Source: Bacillus mycoides (GTDB taxonomy: Bacteria > Bacillota > Bacilli > Bacillales > Bacillaceae_G). From it: a stretch of DNA of 64,000 nt. Location: positions 4,335,001-4,399,000 of the forward strand of contig NZ_CP036132.1 of the NCBI RefSeq assembly GCF_018742245.1, given 5' to 3'. The notes under the pieces are model-generated. The model had not been told where the DNA came from and ran no database searches. It saw only the letters and a program-made list of their open reading frames with translations. Position numbers and translations under genes: made by a program. Shown here piece after piece: positions 1 to 9,279 of this stretch (positions are counted from its first letter, which is position 1; each line of letters starts with the position of its first letter).

Positions 1-146
1 AAGCGATCGAAGTTAACAACTTCGTACCAGAATATTTAACTTTCGATGCTGATAAGTTAGAAGCTACTTACACTCGTCACGCTGAGCGTTCTGAGTTAGC
101 AGCTGAAATCAACGAAGCATTAATCGTAGAGTACTACTCTCGTTAA
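1..146 (+). CDS. rpsD: 30S ribosomal protein S4, C-terminal end (partial)
   Basis: Only the last 47 codons are in the window, read from base 3 and ending in TAA at 144-146. The peptide runs from [11 protein letters not shown] to a terminal LIVEYYSR, the usual C-terminus of Bacillus S4. S4 is a primary 16S rRNA-binding protein of the small subunit and in B. subtilis also represses its own synthesis. The start and any leader lie outside the window. A strong terminator follows about 30 bases downstream, so this is a monocistronic 3' end. Confidence 0.93.
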   Translation, partial: AIEVNNFVPEYLTFDADKLEATYTRHAERSELAAEINEALIVEYYSR

Positions 147-173
147 TCTCGGTACTCTGCAAAGAGTATTATT

Positions 174-217
174 AAAAGCCTTAGGAACCTTGTTTATCAA
201 GGGGCCTGGGCTTTTTT
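174..217 (+). terminator. Rho-independent terminator of rpsD
   Basis: AAAAGCC at 174-180 pairs with GGGCTTTT at 208-215, with an inner CCTTG/CAAGG stem around a TTTAT loop, followed by a T-run. It lies 28 bases after the rpsD stop. Confidence 0.85.
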
Positions 218-653
218 TATTAAATATAGCCGGTATATGTATAGAAACGGAACAATGTAACAAAATAAAAAAGAACTGCAAGTCTATAGTTAATAAAAAT
301 TAACCCTCTCTCTAGAATTTCATCAATTTTTTATTCACATTAATAAAAATCTCTCTTCTTCTAACAACAAAAAAATACTACATTCTACCCCATGACTCAT
401 TTTTCTTTGTTATACTCTCCTTCCTCCCCTTTTGTTAATATTATTTTTACAACGTATTCTTTTGTACATAAACTATACCTTCCCCTTTTCTATTTACATT
501 CAACCTTAAAAACCCCTGCATCACCCGAGCATCCGAATGAGATTAAAGAACTTAATGAACAAACTCCTTTTGGTTTGCTGAATAATTAGAACATTACATT
601 TACAGCCACTTCCTTAAATTGGTATTATTTTCTTGTAAGGGGAGGGAAAGTTC
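218..653. other. Gene-free AT-rich stretch between rpsD and the toxin remnant
   Basis: No convincing gene is seen. A 65-codon open frame at 392-589 lacks a ribosome site and has a composition unlike a protein, apart from its hydrophilic last 20 residues. The end of the stretch carries the strong ribosome site AAGGGGAGGG (637-646) of the LXG remnant. A promoter for that gene should lie here, but I could not assign one securely. Confidence 0.5.
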
Positions 654-1830
654 ATGTCTTTAAATATGTATCTCGGTGAAGTACAAGCGCAAAAGCATAT
701 TTCTTACAAACCTTTCGTCCGTTAGCACAAGGAATCATTTACTTATGCGAAGAATTAATCCGTCAGAACAATGCCTTTCCAAGTCAATTTCAATCACAGG
801 TAGCTTCAACAGATGTTATTGAACAAGAAATATTAGAACAAATTCGAGAAATTGACCGAATGATAGCAAGCGTCAGGCTGATAATTCAATTGAAGAAGGT
901 GCAATGTGCGGCAAAATCCCACCACAATCAGAACAATCCTTTTGGGATAGAAATAAAAAGGATTTGAACGATGCCTGGACTGGTATTTCCACTGGTGTAG
1001 TAGATGGCGTTGTAGACGCATGGGACGGATTTGTTGCTTTGGGAGATAAAGAGACCTGGTTGAATATGCGGGATGCGATTGTAAACTATGAGGAAACACT
1101 TCCCGCTGCATGGAATGCTTTATCAGATTCATTCATGAATGAATTTTGGAATGGGGATATGGAAAGCAGAGAACATTATGCAGCTTATGCAGTCACTTCG
1201 CTACTCACTGGTTTTATTGGTAGCAAAGGTCTGGATAAAGTTGGACAAGTAGGAAAAGTAGCAGCTGTTACAAGTCTTACAAAAGGAAAATCGCTTCTAA
1301 CAAACTCCTCTGCATACAGAAATGCATTGCATATATTAAATAACTATGAATTCATACCTGGAACTCCTTTCTCATATGCAGGAGTTGGAAGTATCCAACA
1401 GTATTTGCAGAAAGCAGCTCCATATACTTATGAAGGTCCAAATGGCCCTAAGACAATAAGATTAAGAAAAGGTGAGTTGGCAGGAGACAAACATCCTGTT
1501 ACAGGTATTCCGTATGATGCAGATGGGTTCCCTATTTTTAAATCTAAGGGTGAGGTAATCCTCAAAGAGGCAGACTTTAAAAAATCTAGAACAACACATT
1601 TTAGAAAATGTAGTAAAGCATTATACGAACAAATAATAAAAGACCCTGATTTAGCTTCAAGATTTACGAAAGAAGAAATTCAAATGTTTAAACAAGGTGA
1701 AACACCAAAGCATTACACATGGCATCACCATCAAGATACTGGTAGAATGCAACTTGTAGATTATCAGATACATCACGATACTGGCCATACAGGTGGGTAT
1801 AGAATTTGGGGAAAAGATAGCGATAAATAA
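654..1830 (+). pseudogene. Decayed LXG-domain polymorphic toxin with C-terminal WHH (HNH/Endo VII) nuclease
   Basis: A strong ribosome site precedes ATG 654, and the first residues MSLNMYLGEVQAQ are a typical cereus-group LXG start, but the frame stops at TAG 723-725. Homology continues in a second frame from about 698 (AYFLQTFRPLAQG, then QNNAFPSQFQSQVAST) to about 870. It resumes in a third frame (from about 868; ATG 904) through the conserved pre-toxin segment SFWDRNKKDLNDAWTG to the nuclease. Two deletions therefore seem to have removed roughly 40 and more than 150 residues of the LXG and linker region. The last 40 residues hold the nuclease signature TWHHHQDTGRMQLV plus a later HTGG, known from WHH-type HNH toxins. 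LXG toxins are secreted by the type VII system and kill competitors. The 904-1830 frame (308 aa) is open and could still be translated, but it lacks the secretion domain and a good ribosome site. Confidence 0.8.
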
Positions 1831-1842
1831 GGAGTGGCAAAA

Positions 1843-2295
1843 ATGAACAATATTACATGGTCCTTTATGAGTAAAACACCAGTTACAGACGAAGAAATCC
1901 AAAAGGCAGAACAATATTTTAATATTAAATTCCCCAACGATTTTGTTGCGTGCGTGAAGAAATATGACGGGGGATACCCTAACCCAAAAGTATTTGATGT
2001 ACCAGGACAAGATGAAAATGTATTCAGTGACCTCTTAACTCTTCATATAGAAGATAAATATTCGATTGTCCAAAACTATGAAGGTATAAAAGAGAGATTA
2101 GTTGATAAAGTATACCCTTTTGCTAGAGACCCGTTTGGTAACCTTCTATGCTTTGATTACCGAAATAATCCCGAAGCCCCAACCGTTGTATTTTGGGATC
2201 ATGAGGAAGAAGAGATGGAAGAAGCAAATTACCCTGTTTGTTCATCTTTTACAGAATTGCTAGATAGCTTACGCGATTTTGAAGACGACGAATAA
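1843..2295 (+). CDS. SMI1/KNR4 (SUKH) family immunity protein
   Basis: A 150-residue acidic protein with SUKH features: an N-terminal EEIQKAEQYFNIKFPNDF segment, a central GNLLCFDYR strand, VVFWDHE, and a C-terminal FTELLDSL helix. SUKH proteins are the usual immunity partners of nuclease toxins of the HNH/WHH class, so it probably neutralises the nuclease encoded just upstream. I chose ATG 1843 over GTG 1834 because AAGGAG at 1829-1834 is 8 bases before it. The gene is only 12 bases from the toxin stop. Unlike the toxin it appears intact, which fits selection for protection against related strains. Confidence 0.82.
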   Translation: MNNITWSFMSKTPVTDEEIQKAEQYFNIKFPNDFVACVKKYDGGYPNPKVFDVPGQDENVFSDLLTLHIEDKYSIVQNYEGIKERLVDKVYPFARDPFGNLLCFDYRNNPEAPTVVFWDHEEEEMEEANYPVCSSFTELLDSLRDFEDDE

Positions 2296-2301
2296 AATAA
2301 A

Positions 2302-2344
2302 AAAAGAAGAACGCCTTGTAGTGAGGATAAACGTTCTTCTTTTT
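2302..2344 (+). terminator. Terminator after the SUKH immunity gene
   Basis: AAAAGAAGAACG (2302-2313) pairs with CGTTCTTCTTTT (2332-2343), and the T-rich arm serves as the T-tract. It closes the toxin-immunity transcript. Confidence 0.85.
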
Positions 2345-2402
2345 ATTGGTCTATGTAATTATTCATCAAAAACGTAATATTTAAGCGAAAGGATTGATAT
2401 TA

Positions 2403-2825
2403 ATGGCAGTAGGATTTAAAGTAGATATATTTTTCTATGAAACAGGACACCCTGATTTTTTACATAGCTTTTTTTCAACCATGTCATATCATACAGAGTC
2501 TGAAGGTTGGGGCACTAAGTACCCACTATTAATGAAGAATTTATATTTCGACAAGTTACGTTGGGAGGACACAGAAGAAGCACTTCAAAATGTAGAAGAG
2601 ATAAGAAAAATTTTAAGTGAATTACCTCCTGCAGAAGTCATTTGGGATATTGAGCACATGGAAAAACAGCCACCTTGGGGAAATAAAATCCCTAATAAAA
2701 TAACTAGTTTAGCCAATTATCATGCTACTCCAACAGGTACAATTTTTTTAGATTTACTAAGCAACGCTTTAAACACTGCAAAAAGAAACAAAATTGATAT
2801 AACAATTTCAAATCTAGGAAAATAA
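2403..2825 (+). CDS. Imm70-type immunity protein (probable)
   Basis: A 140-residue soluble protein beginning MAVGFKVDIFFYETGHPDFL. The opening, a GWGTKYPLLM stretch and WDIEHMEKQPPWG in the middle recall the Imm70 family of predicted immunity proteins from polymorphic toxin loci. The assignment is from memory of the family and is moderately secure. ATG 2403 is preferred to the in-frame TTG 2394 because AAAGGA at 2388-2393 overlaps that codon and is 9 bases before the ATG. The gene is separated from the SUKH gene by a terminator, so it has its own promoter. It has no toxin beside it and looks like an orphan immunity gene kept from a displaced toxin cassette. Confidence 0.65.
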   Translation: MAVGFKVDIFFYETGHPDFLHSFFSTMSYHTESEGWGTKYPLLMKNLYFDKLRWEDTEEALQNVEEIRKILSELPPAEVIWDIEHMEKQPPWGNKIPNKITSLANYHATPTGTIFLDLLSNALNTAKRNKIDITISNLGK

Positions 2826-3102
2826 ATCCTGCTAGATATCTTATGGTTTCATTTGAGTTTTAATCACTTTACGCTTCGAGGCTGAAGCTGAATAAAAACA
2901 TTTAAGTCACACTCATATGAGTTGTGGCTTTTATTATGTAATAATTTATAGATTTTCGTAGACATTTCACACCCCCTTTATTTTTTAAAAAAGACTTTTT
3001 TAATTTACATCTAATAATTACAGTTAAAACTACGCATATAATAACGACATTTTCTCTTTGATTTATCGACGACATCCTTAGACAGATTTATTCTTTCTAG
3101 CT
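2826..3102. other. Gene-poor stretch 3' of the Imm70 gene
   Basis: It contains the Imm70 terminator (2904-2935) and AT-rich sequence. On the minus strand a good ribosome site, AAAGGGGGTG, precedes an ATG at 2965, but the frame is only 33 codons (stop 2864-2866) and runs through the terminator hairpin, so I do not call a gene. It may be the 5' scar of a lost gene. Confidence 0.4.
2904..2935 (+). terminator. Terminator after the Imm70-type gene
   Basis: AAGTCACACTCAT pairs with ATGAGTTGTGGCTT around a minimal loop, followed by TTATT. It lies 79 bases after the stop codon. Confidence 0.7.
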
Positions 3103-3146
3103 AAAAAAGACTGTTTAAAGCAACTAAACAGTTACTTCAAACAGCC
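3103..3146 (-). terminator. Terminator of the 42-aa minus-strand gene
   Basis: Read on the minus strand, GGCTGTTTGAAGTAAC (3146-3131) pairs with GTTGCTTTAAACAGTC (3124-3109) and is followed by TTTTTT. It sits 25 bases after the small gene, which supports that gene being real. Confidence 0.8.
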
Positions 3147-3170
3147 TTCATTTTTATATATAAAATAAAG

Positions 3171-3299
3171 TTATTTATTTTCCTCTTTTTGAACATATAC
3201 ATAAGCATCTTTCTGCTCTTTATGTATATCAACCTTCGTGTTCTCTGCAAGCTGTCCTGCATTTAGCAAAGAAAAAATAATGAGCGCTTCTAGTGACAT
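3171..3299 (-). CDS. Small hypothetical protein, 42 aa
   Basis: ATG at 3299 is preceded by GAAAGGAGTGG, a strong ribosome site at good spacing. The frame of 42 codons ends in TAA at 3171-3173 and a clear terminator follows. The peptide starts MSLEALIIFSLLNAGQLAEN and ends in a charged, tyrosine-containing tail (DAYVYVQKEENK). The hydrophobic start is short for a membrane segment and could be a peripheral helix. I do not recognise a family. The combination of ribosome site, frame and terminator makes a translated peptide likely. Confidence 0.6.
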   Translation of the reverse strand: MSLEALIIFSLLNAGQLAENTKVDIHKEQKDAYVYVQKEENK

Positions 3300-3449
3300 T
3301 TCGTTTTACCACTCCTTTCTATTTGTTATACGTTTATCATACCGCTTACATGTGATTTCCGTATGAACTCGAAAAGGAGATTACAACAAAAAGGTTACAG
3401 GAATACGAATGCACGCTATAATAACCATAAAATAGGAGGTCGATTCGTT

Positions 3450-3752
3450 TTGACAATAAACCAAATGGTTCAATTGGGCAGTGCATGTATGCTGTTTATT
3501 ACTTCAGCACTTATGAGTTGGTATCAAGGGAGTAATTTGATAGATTATCCTGATGAATGGAAATATAGTGCTAAGTTTACGAATTACTTTAAAGGCACCG
3601 TTTCAAATTACCAAGATATTTATCAAATCGATTTCTTTATATATGCAGAAAAATTTTATCCAACAGCATTTGTTGTTATGCTAATTAGCTTACTTTACAT
3701 GCTCGTATTAATTCTTCATATTCTATTTAAAAGAAATCATGAGGCAATTTAA
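3450..3752 (+). CDS. DUF4306 (YjdJ-like) small membrane protein
   Basis: A 100-residue protein with two predicted membrane helices, near residues 6-24 (VQLGSACMLFITSALMSWY) and 75-97 (FVVMLISLLYMLVLILHILF). Between them lies the extracytoplasmic motif DEWKYSAKFTNYF, followed by DIYQIDFFIYAEKFYPT. The pattern matches my recollection of the Bacillus YjdJ/DUF4306 family, whose function is unknown. The frame is open back to ATG 3363, but AGGAGGT at 3434-3440 lies 9 bases before TTG 3450, which I take as the start. A hairpin terminator follows. The gene is convergent with tyrS. Confidence 0.65.
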   Translation: MTINQMVQLGSACMLFITSALMSWYQGSNLIDYPDEWKYSAKFTNYFKGTVSNYQDIYQIDFFIYAEKFYPTAFVVMLISLLYMLVLILHILFKRNHEAI

Positions 3753-3766
3753 ATGCATACATAAAA

Positions 3767-3804
3767 ACCCCGAACGATAGACTTTTCAGCCTACCATTCG
3801 GGGT
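3767..3804. terminator. Bidirectional terminator between DUF4306 gene and tyrS
   Basis: ACCCCGAACGATAG (3767-3780) pairs with CTACCATTCGGGGT (3791-3804), with one mismatch. A-rich and T-rich flanks on both sides suit either direction, and the hairpin lies between two convergent genes. Confidence 0.75.
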
Positions 3805-3830
3805 ACTATTTGTTTTACATTCGTTTCTGA

Positions 3831-5090
<1,260 letters not shown>

Positions 5091-5137
5091 CTACATACTC
5101 TCCTTTAAGTTCATTACTGGCGTGAAGGTTGAAAACA

Positions 5138-5420
5138 TAAAAAAATCGCCCCTTCAAATAAGGGACGATTTTGATCATCGCGTTACCACCCTAGTTGCAG
5201 ACAAAAAAGCCTACCACCTTATTTACATAACGGCTTAGCACCGTCTTTTCCCTTTTGAATATAACTCAATCGAAAAAAGATGCTCTAGGGGCGTAATTCG
5301 CGATCATCTATGTGCTGATTTTCACCGACCATCAGCTCTCTAAAACAGGGAAATGATCACTACTTCTCCCTTTCCACGCTCAATTATTCATATACTTTTC
5401 TTTATACCATCATTTATATA
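5138..5420 (-). promoter_or_regulatory. Tyrosine T-box riboswitch of tyrS
   Basis: Read on the minus strand, the leader has the stem I elements AGAGAGCTGATGGTCGGTG and GAATTACGCC with a UAC specifier (complement of 5295-5293). The T-box proper is AGGGTGGTAACGCG (complement of 5192-5179), and a terminator AAATCGTCCCTT...AAGGGGCGATTTTTTT lies at about 5172-5139. Uncharged tRNA-Tyr binding should favour the antiterminator and switch on tyrS. The specifier matches the gene it controls. Confidence 0.95.
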
Positions 5421-5462
5421 GGCGTGTCAAATAGAGGTAGGGTTTCTCTCCTTCCCAATCCT

Positions 5463-5714
5463 TTACAACGTCGCAAGGAGTATCGTAATAAGAGAAAGAA
5501 CTGGGACACCGACTAATAATGATATATGAAACAAAACCGATAAATCATTCCCAATCGTCGCTTCCACAGGATCTTTCGCTGGAGAAGCAAGAAATCCGAG
5601 TAATCGATCAAAGCGACTTACTGTTTTTGGGAAATCCGGTATTTCTACATGGTCACTATCTAAATGCTGCTTTAATTTATATTCATGCTTAAAAGGATTT
5701 TCGCTCAATTTCAT
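5463..5714 (-). CDS. Small membrane protein of the sigma-factor operon
   Basis: An 83-residue protein with a charged N-terminal 55 residues and one C-terminal membrane helix (VLFHISLLVGVPVLSLITILLATL). It overlaps the end of the sigma factor gene by 26 bases, so it is translationally coupled to it. ATG 5714 is only three bases from GGAGG; TTG 5708, two codons on, would give better spacing and may be the true start. I do not recognise the family. Its position and single-helix topology make it a candidate for holding or regulating the sigma factor, but it lacks a zinc-anti-sigma HxxxCxxC motif, so this is inference only. Confidence 0.7.
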   Translation of the reverse strand: MKLSENPFKHEYKLKQHLDSDHVEIPDFPKTVSRFDRLLGFLASPAKDPVEATIGNDLSVLFHISLLVGVPVLSLITILLATL

Positions 5715-6234
5715 CCACCTCCAGCAATTGTTTTAATTTCTTTATCCCGTTATGAAGTCTCGACTTCACTGTTCCAATAGGAATATCTAGTACCTCTGCA
5801 ATTTCTTTTTGCTGCATATCATGATAATAAGAAAGAATCAGGACCGCTCGCTGTTCTTCAGGAACTTTCAAAATTGCTTCTCTTACCGTAAGCCGATCTT
5901 CGTGGGAAAACTCTACCTCTTGCACTGGTACTAAAAACGGTAAGAGCGAACGCCACTTTTTTCTTCTATTTAATTTATTAATCATAAGACGATAACCGAT
6001 TTGAAATAAATACGTTTTTATTTTTCCCTTTTCGATTTCATACATATGTTTCTTTCGTTCTAACGTCAAAAATGTATCTTGCACAAGGTCGATACTTAAT
6101 TGTTCATCACGATTAAATCGATACAAAAATGTATATAGCACTGGCTTGATTAAAACATATAGTTTTTCTCCCGCTTGCTTATCTCCATTTTGGTACGCAA
6201 GCATGAGCTCCTCCTCAATCCCAATCTGCGCCAT
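5689..6234 (-). CDS. ECF-type sigma-70 family RNA polymerase sigma factor
   Basis: A 181-residue protein with region 2 at about residues 20-85 (LSIDLVQDTFLTL, then IKTYLFQIGYRLMINKLNRRKK) and region 4 at about 115-170 (VPEEQRAVLILSYYHDMQQKEIAEVLDIPIGTVKSRLHNGIKKL). Region 3 is absent, as expected of extracytoplasmic-function sigma factors. AAAGGAG precedes ATG 6234. The upstream membrane-protein gene overlaps it by 20 bases and the downstream small membrane gene overlaps it by 26, so the three form one operon. Targets and inducing signal cannot be told from the sequence. Confidence 0.9.
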   Translation of the reverse strand: MAQIGIEEELMLAYQNGDKQAGEKLYVLIKPVLYTFLYRFNRDEQLSIDLVQDTFLTLERKKHMYEIEKGKIKTYLFQIGYRLMINKLNRRKKWRSLLPFLVPVQEVEFSHEDRLTVREAILKVPEEQRAVLILSYYHDMQQKEIAEVLDIPIGTVKSRLHNGIKKLKQLLEVDEIERKSF

Positions 6235-6670
6235 TTTTTTTGATCTCCTTTATTCCTTTTAACGTTAATGAAATACGGGAAATTAAATATGCACTTGCGA
6301 CAATGACCCATGCTTGTGACTGATGCGTAAAAAATTGAACATATGGGTTTTGAATCGTAAATCCACTAAAAACGAAAATATTTAACGCCAGCACACATAT
6401 ACATGCATACACTGCAAGACAGACCGAAATTGTATCAAATACATTCCAACGAAAATATATTTTTGTTTTTGTAAAATCAATTTTATTTCCATTTTTTCGT
6501 ACAATATACTTCTTATCCAACGGAATAATGATTGAAAAAATAACAATCATTATAATCCCAACTGTAATCATTGAAATTTTAAATCCAATTGGTATAGGTA
6601 ATAACATACCACAAGAAAACACAACTATAATTCCAACTAAAGCAAAAGTAAGCATCAATTTATTAGACAT
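6215..6670 (-). CDS. Membrane protein upstream of ECF sigma factor
   Basis: A 151-residue protein with about four hydrophobic segments: two near the N-terminus (LMLTFALVGIIVVFSCGMLL and ISMITVGIIMIVIFSIII), one at TISVCLAVYACICVLALNIF and one near AWVIVASAYLISRI. A charged loop (DKKYIVRKNGNKIDFTKTKIYF) lies in the middle. An in-frame ATG exists at 6688, but GGGAGG at 6681-6676 lies just inside that frame and sits well before ATG 6670. The gene overlaps the sigma factor start by 20 bases. No family recognised. As first gene of the operon it could sense the envelope signal or act as anti-sigma; this is inferred from position only. Confidence 0.75.
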   Translation of the reverse strand: MSNKLMLTFALVGIIVVFSCGMLLPIPIGFKISMITVGIIMIVIFSIIIPLDKKYIVRKNGNKIDFTKTKIYFRWNVFDTISVCLAVYACICVLALNIFVFSGFTIQNPYVQFFTHQSQAWVIVASAYLISRISLTLKGIKEIKKNGADWD

Positions 6671-6737
6671 ATAAAGCGCCTCCCTCATCTATTCTTTCAT
6701 AAATGTATACAGACGAGGAAGGCACTTCGTTCAAATA

Positions 6738-7295
6738 TTATTTTATTTTTTTTATAATCTTCGCAGGATTCCCGCCCATTACTACATTATCCGGTACATC
6801 TTTCGTTACAACAGCTCCAGATGCAATGACTGCATTATGTCCAATTGTTACGCCCGGATTAATAATCGCTCTTCCGCCAATCCATACGTTATCGCCAATT
6901 GTTACTGGTTTTCCGTACTCTGATCCGCTTATGCGCTCCACCGGATCAAGTGGGTGCGTTGCTGTATAAATGTGAACTCCTGGAGCTAACATACAATTCA
7001 CTCCGATTGTAACTGGGCATACGTCTAAAATGGTGCAGTCAAAGTTTGCGTAAAAGTTTTCACCAACGTGAATGTTATAACCGTAATCACATCTAAAAGA
7101 AGATTCAAGATGAATGTTATCTCCAGTCGTTCCGAATAGTTCTTTTACGATTGCACTACGTTCTTCTAATTTTACTTCTGATGTTTCATTTAACTTTCTT
7201 GTTAATATACGAGCTTGCTCCCTCTCTTGTACTAAAAGTGGATCAGCAGGTATGTACATTTCCCCTTGTATCATCTTTTCTTTTTCTGTGTTCAT
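6738..7295 (-). CDS. maa: Maltose O-acetyltransferase (hexapeptide-repeat family)
   Basis: A 185-residue cytoplasmic acyl-CoA acetyltransferase with an N-terminal Mac domain (residues about 5-60, [18 protein letters not shown]). A left-handed beta-helix of hexapeptide repeats follows ([20 protein letters not shown], then [20 protein letters not shown]). The catalytic histidine is expected in YTATHPLDP. Family members transfer acetyl groups to maltose, glucose or related sugars; the physiological substrate is uncertain. ATG 7295 is preferred because GGGGAGAAGGA lies just before it, while the longer frame to 7316 has no ribosome site. Confidence 0.88.
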   Translation of the reverse strand: MNTEKEKMIQGEMYIPADPLLVQEREQARILTRKLNETSEVKLEERSAIVKELFGTTGDNIHLESSFRCDYGYNIHVGENFYANFDCTILDVCPVTIGVNCMLAPGVHIYTATHPLDPVERISGSEYGKPVTIGDNVWIGGRAIINPGVTIGHNAVIASGAVVTKDVPDNVVMGGNPAKIIKKIK

Positions 7296-7340
7296 TTCCT
7301 TCTCCCCTTCCGACACGTATATATAAGTTTATCATAACAC

Positions 7341-7380
7341 AAAAAAGAAAGGTCTGAACGTATCATCGTTCAGACCTTTC
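7341..7380. terminator. Terminator of acsA
   Basis: GAAAGGTCTGAACG (7347-7360) pairs perfectly with CGTTCAGACCTTTC (7367-7380). On the minus strand it is followed by TTTTTT, 4 bases beyond the acsA stop. Confidence 0.9.
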
Positions 7381-7384
7381 TCTC

Positions 7385-9103
7385 TTAATCTTCCATCGTC
7401 GATAAATCGCCTGTTGGTAAGTTTAATTCCCACGCTTTTAATACGCGGCGCATAATTTTACCACTTCTCGTTTTCGGTAATTTATCTCTAAATTCAATTT
7501 GTCTTGGCGCTGCATGAGCTGCTAGACCTTTCTTTACAAATTGACGAATTTCTTCTTTTAATTCATCAGACGGTTCGTATCCCACGCGAAGCGCGATAAA
7601 TGCTTTAATGATTTCCCCGCGTACTGGATCAGGAATACCAATTACACCGGCTTCTGCTACAGCAGCATGCTCGATTAATTTACTTTCTACTTCAAACGGA
7701 CCAACGCGCTCACCTGACGTCATAATTACATCATCAATACGTCCTTGGAACCAGAAGTATCCATCTTCGTCCATATAAGCTGAGTCTCCTGATACGTACC
7801 AATCTCCCGGCATGAAGTAAGAATCATATTTTTGTGGGTTATTCCAGATTCCACGCATCATAGCTGGCCAACCTTTACCAATCGCTAAATTCCCCATTGT
7901 GTATGGAGGCACTTCATTTCCTTCATTATCAACAATCGCTGCTTTCACACCTGGAATTGGTTTACCCATTGAACCTGGACGGATTTCCATACAAGGATAG
8001 TTACAAATAACTTGTCCACCTGTTTCTGTCATCCACCACGTATCATGAATACGAAGTCCAAATGCGCTCATACCCCAGCGAATTACTTCTGGATTTAATG
8101 GCTCACCAACACTTAATACGTGACGCACTTGTGATAAATCATATTTTTTAATTGCATCTTGTCCAGCTCCCATTAACATACGGAACGCTGTTGGTGCACT
8201 ATACCAAACTGTTACACCGTAATCTTGTAACGCTTCATACCACGCTTCTGGACTAAATCGTCCACCTAAAATAACATTTGATGCCCCCACTAACCACGGT
8301 GCAAAAATACCGTAAGCTGTTCCAGTTACCCAGCCAGGATCAGCTGTACACCAATATACATCATCTTCTTTTAAGTCTAATACCCATTTCGCTGTTTGAT
8401 AATGCTGAACCATTGCGTTTTGCGCATGAAGGACGCCTTTTGGCTTACCAGTAGAACCAGATGTGTAATGAAGAATTAAACCGTCTTCACGGCCTAACCA
8501 TTCGATATGTAATTCTTTTGAAGCTTGTTCAAATAAAGGATTGAACGCTACAGTTTTACCGCCTTCTTCTGCATTGTCTCCAACAAGAAAGACCGTTTTT
8601 AAAGCAGGTAAATCATTTAATGGTATGCGCTCTAACAATTCAGGAGTTGTAATTAACACCTTCGCTTCGCTATCTTCTAAACGATCGCGTACCGCGCCTT
8701 CCATAAATGCTTCAAATAATGGTCCAACAATTGCCCCTAATTTCACTGCACCTAGAAGTGCGAAATATAATTCTGGGGAACGCGGCATAAAAATAAAAAC
8801 GCGATCGCCTTTCTCAACATCGCCATAGTTTTTCAGGACATTTCCTGCTTTATTAGAAAAATCCTTCATTTCCTTAAACGTATATTTCTCTTTTCGCGAT
8901 CCATCTTGATAATAAAGTGCTACTTTATTCTTTCGATCGGATTTCGCATGCTTATCAATTGCCTCATACGCCATATTTACTCGGCCAGTTTCATTCCAAG
9001 TAAAATTTTTATTAACCTCTTCCCAGTTAAAATTCGCGTATGCCTCTTCATAATTCGGCAAATTATTTTCTCCTTTAATGACAGGAAGCGTTTCCACTTT
9101 CAT
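7385..9103 (-). CDS. acsA: Acetyl-CoA synthetase
   Basis: Converts acetate, ATP and CoA to acetyl-CoA via acetyl-AMP. The 572 residues match the B. subtilis AcsA length. The AMP-binding P-loop is LHYTSGSTGKPKGVLH (about residues 210-225), DTWWMTETGG is motif A5, and SGDSAYMDEDGYFWFQGRID is the hinge region. The C-terminal PKTRSGKIMRR carries the lysine that AcuA-type acetylases modify to switch the enzyme off. AGGAGGGGG precedes ATG 9103. It is divergent from acuABC, whose AcuA and AcuC proteins inactivate and reactivate it. In B. subtilis both units are repressed by CcpA, which is also encoded in this window. Confidence 0.96.
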   Translation of the reverse strand: MKVETLPVIKGENNLPNYEEAYANFNWEEVNKNFTWNETGRVNMAYEAIDKHAKSDRKNKVALYYQDGSRKEKYTFKEMKDFSNKAGNVLKNYGDVEKGDRVFIFMPRSPELYFALLGAVKLGAIVGPLFEAFMEGAVRDRLEDSEAKVLITTPELLERIPLNDLPALKTVFLVGDNAEEGGKTVAFNPLFEQASKELHIEWLGREDGLILHYTSGSTGKPKGVLHAQNAMVQHYQTAKWVLDLKEDDVYWCTADPGWVTGTAYGIFAPWLVGASNVILGGRFSPEAWYEALQDYGVTVWYSAPTAFRMLMGAGQDAIKKYDLSQVRHVLSVGEPLNPEVIRWGMSAFGLRIHDTWWMTETGGQVICNYPCMEIRPGSMGKPIPGVKAAIVDNEGNEVPPYTMGNLAIGKGWPAMMRGIWNNPQKYDSYFMPGDWYVSGDSAYMDEDGYFWFQGRIDDVIMTSGERVGPFEVESKLIEHAAVAEAGVIGIPDPVRGEIIKAFIALRVGYEPSDELKEEIRQFVKKGLAAHAAPRQIEFRDKLPKTRSGKIMRRVLKAWELNLPTGDLSTMED

Positions 9104-9279
9104 ACTTTACATCCCCCTCCTATGTATTCTATTATCTATTATAATGACATTATTTAAAATTTTCAGTATTTTTGTTGATTTTTAGACAAATTTTTAATGA
9201 CAAAATTCGATTCACATCGCATATATTATAAAGTACGATATTAATAGATTCACAAACCCTCAAGGTGGTGAGCAATAAA
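9104..9279. promoter_or_regulatory. Divergent promoter region acsA / acuABC
   Basis: On the minus strand TATAAT (complement of 9143-9138) with CTGAAA 17 bases upstream is a plausible acsA promoter. On the plus strand TATTATAAA near 9224-9232 is a plausible acuA -10. I did not find a clean catabolite-response element (TGWNANCGNTNWCA) in this interval. Confidence 0.4.

Noticed and set aside
392..589. 65-codon frame after rpsD
   Set aside because: No Shine-Dalgarno, atypical composition in the first two thirds. Only the last 20 residues look protein-like, too little to call.
2864..2965. Minus-strand 33-codon frame with a good ribosome site
   Set aside because: It passes through the Imm70 terminator hairpin and is very short. 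It may be a gene scar, but is not supported as a gene.
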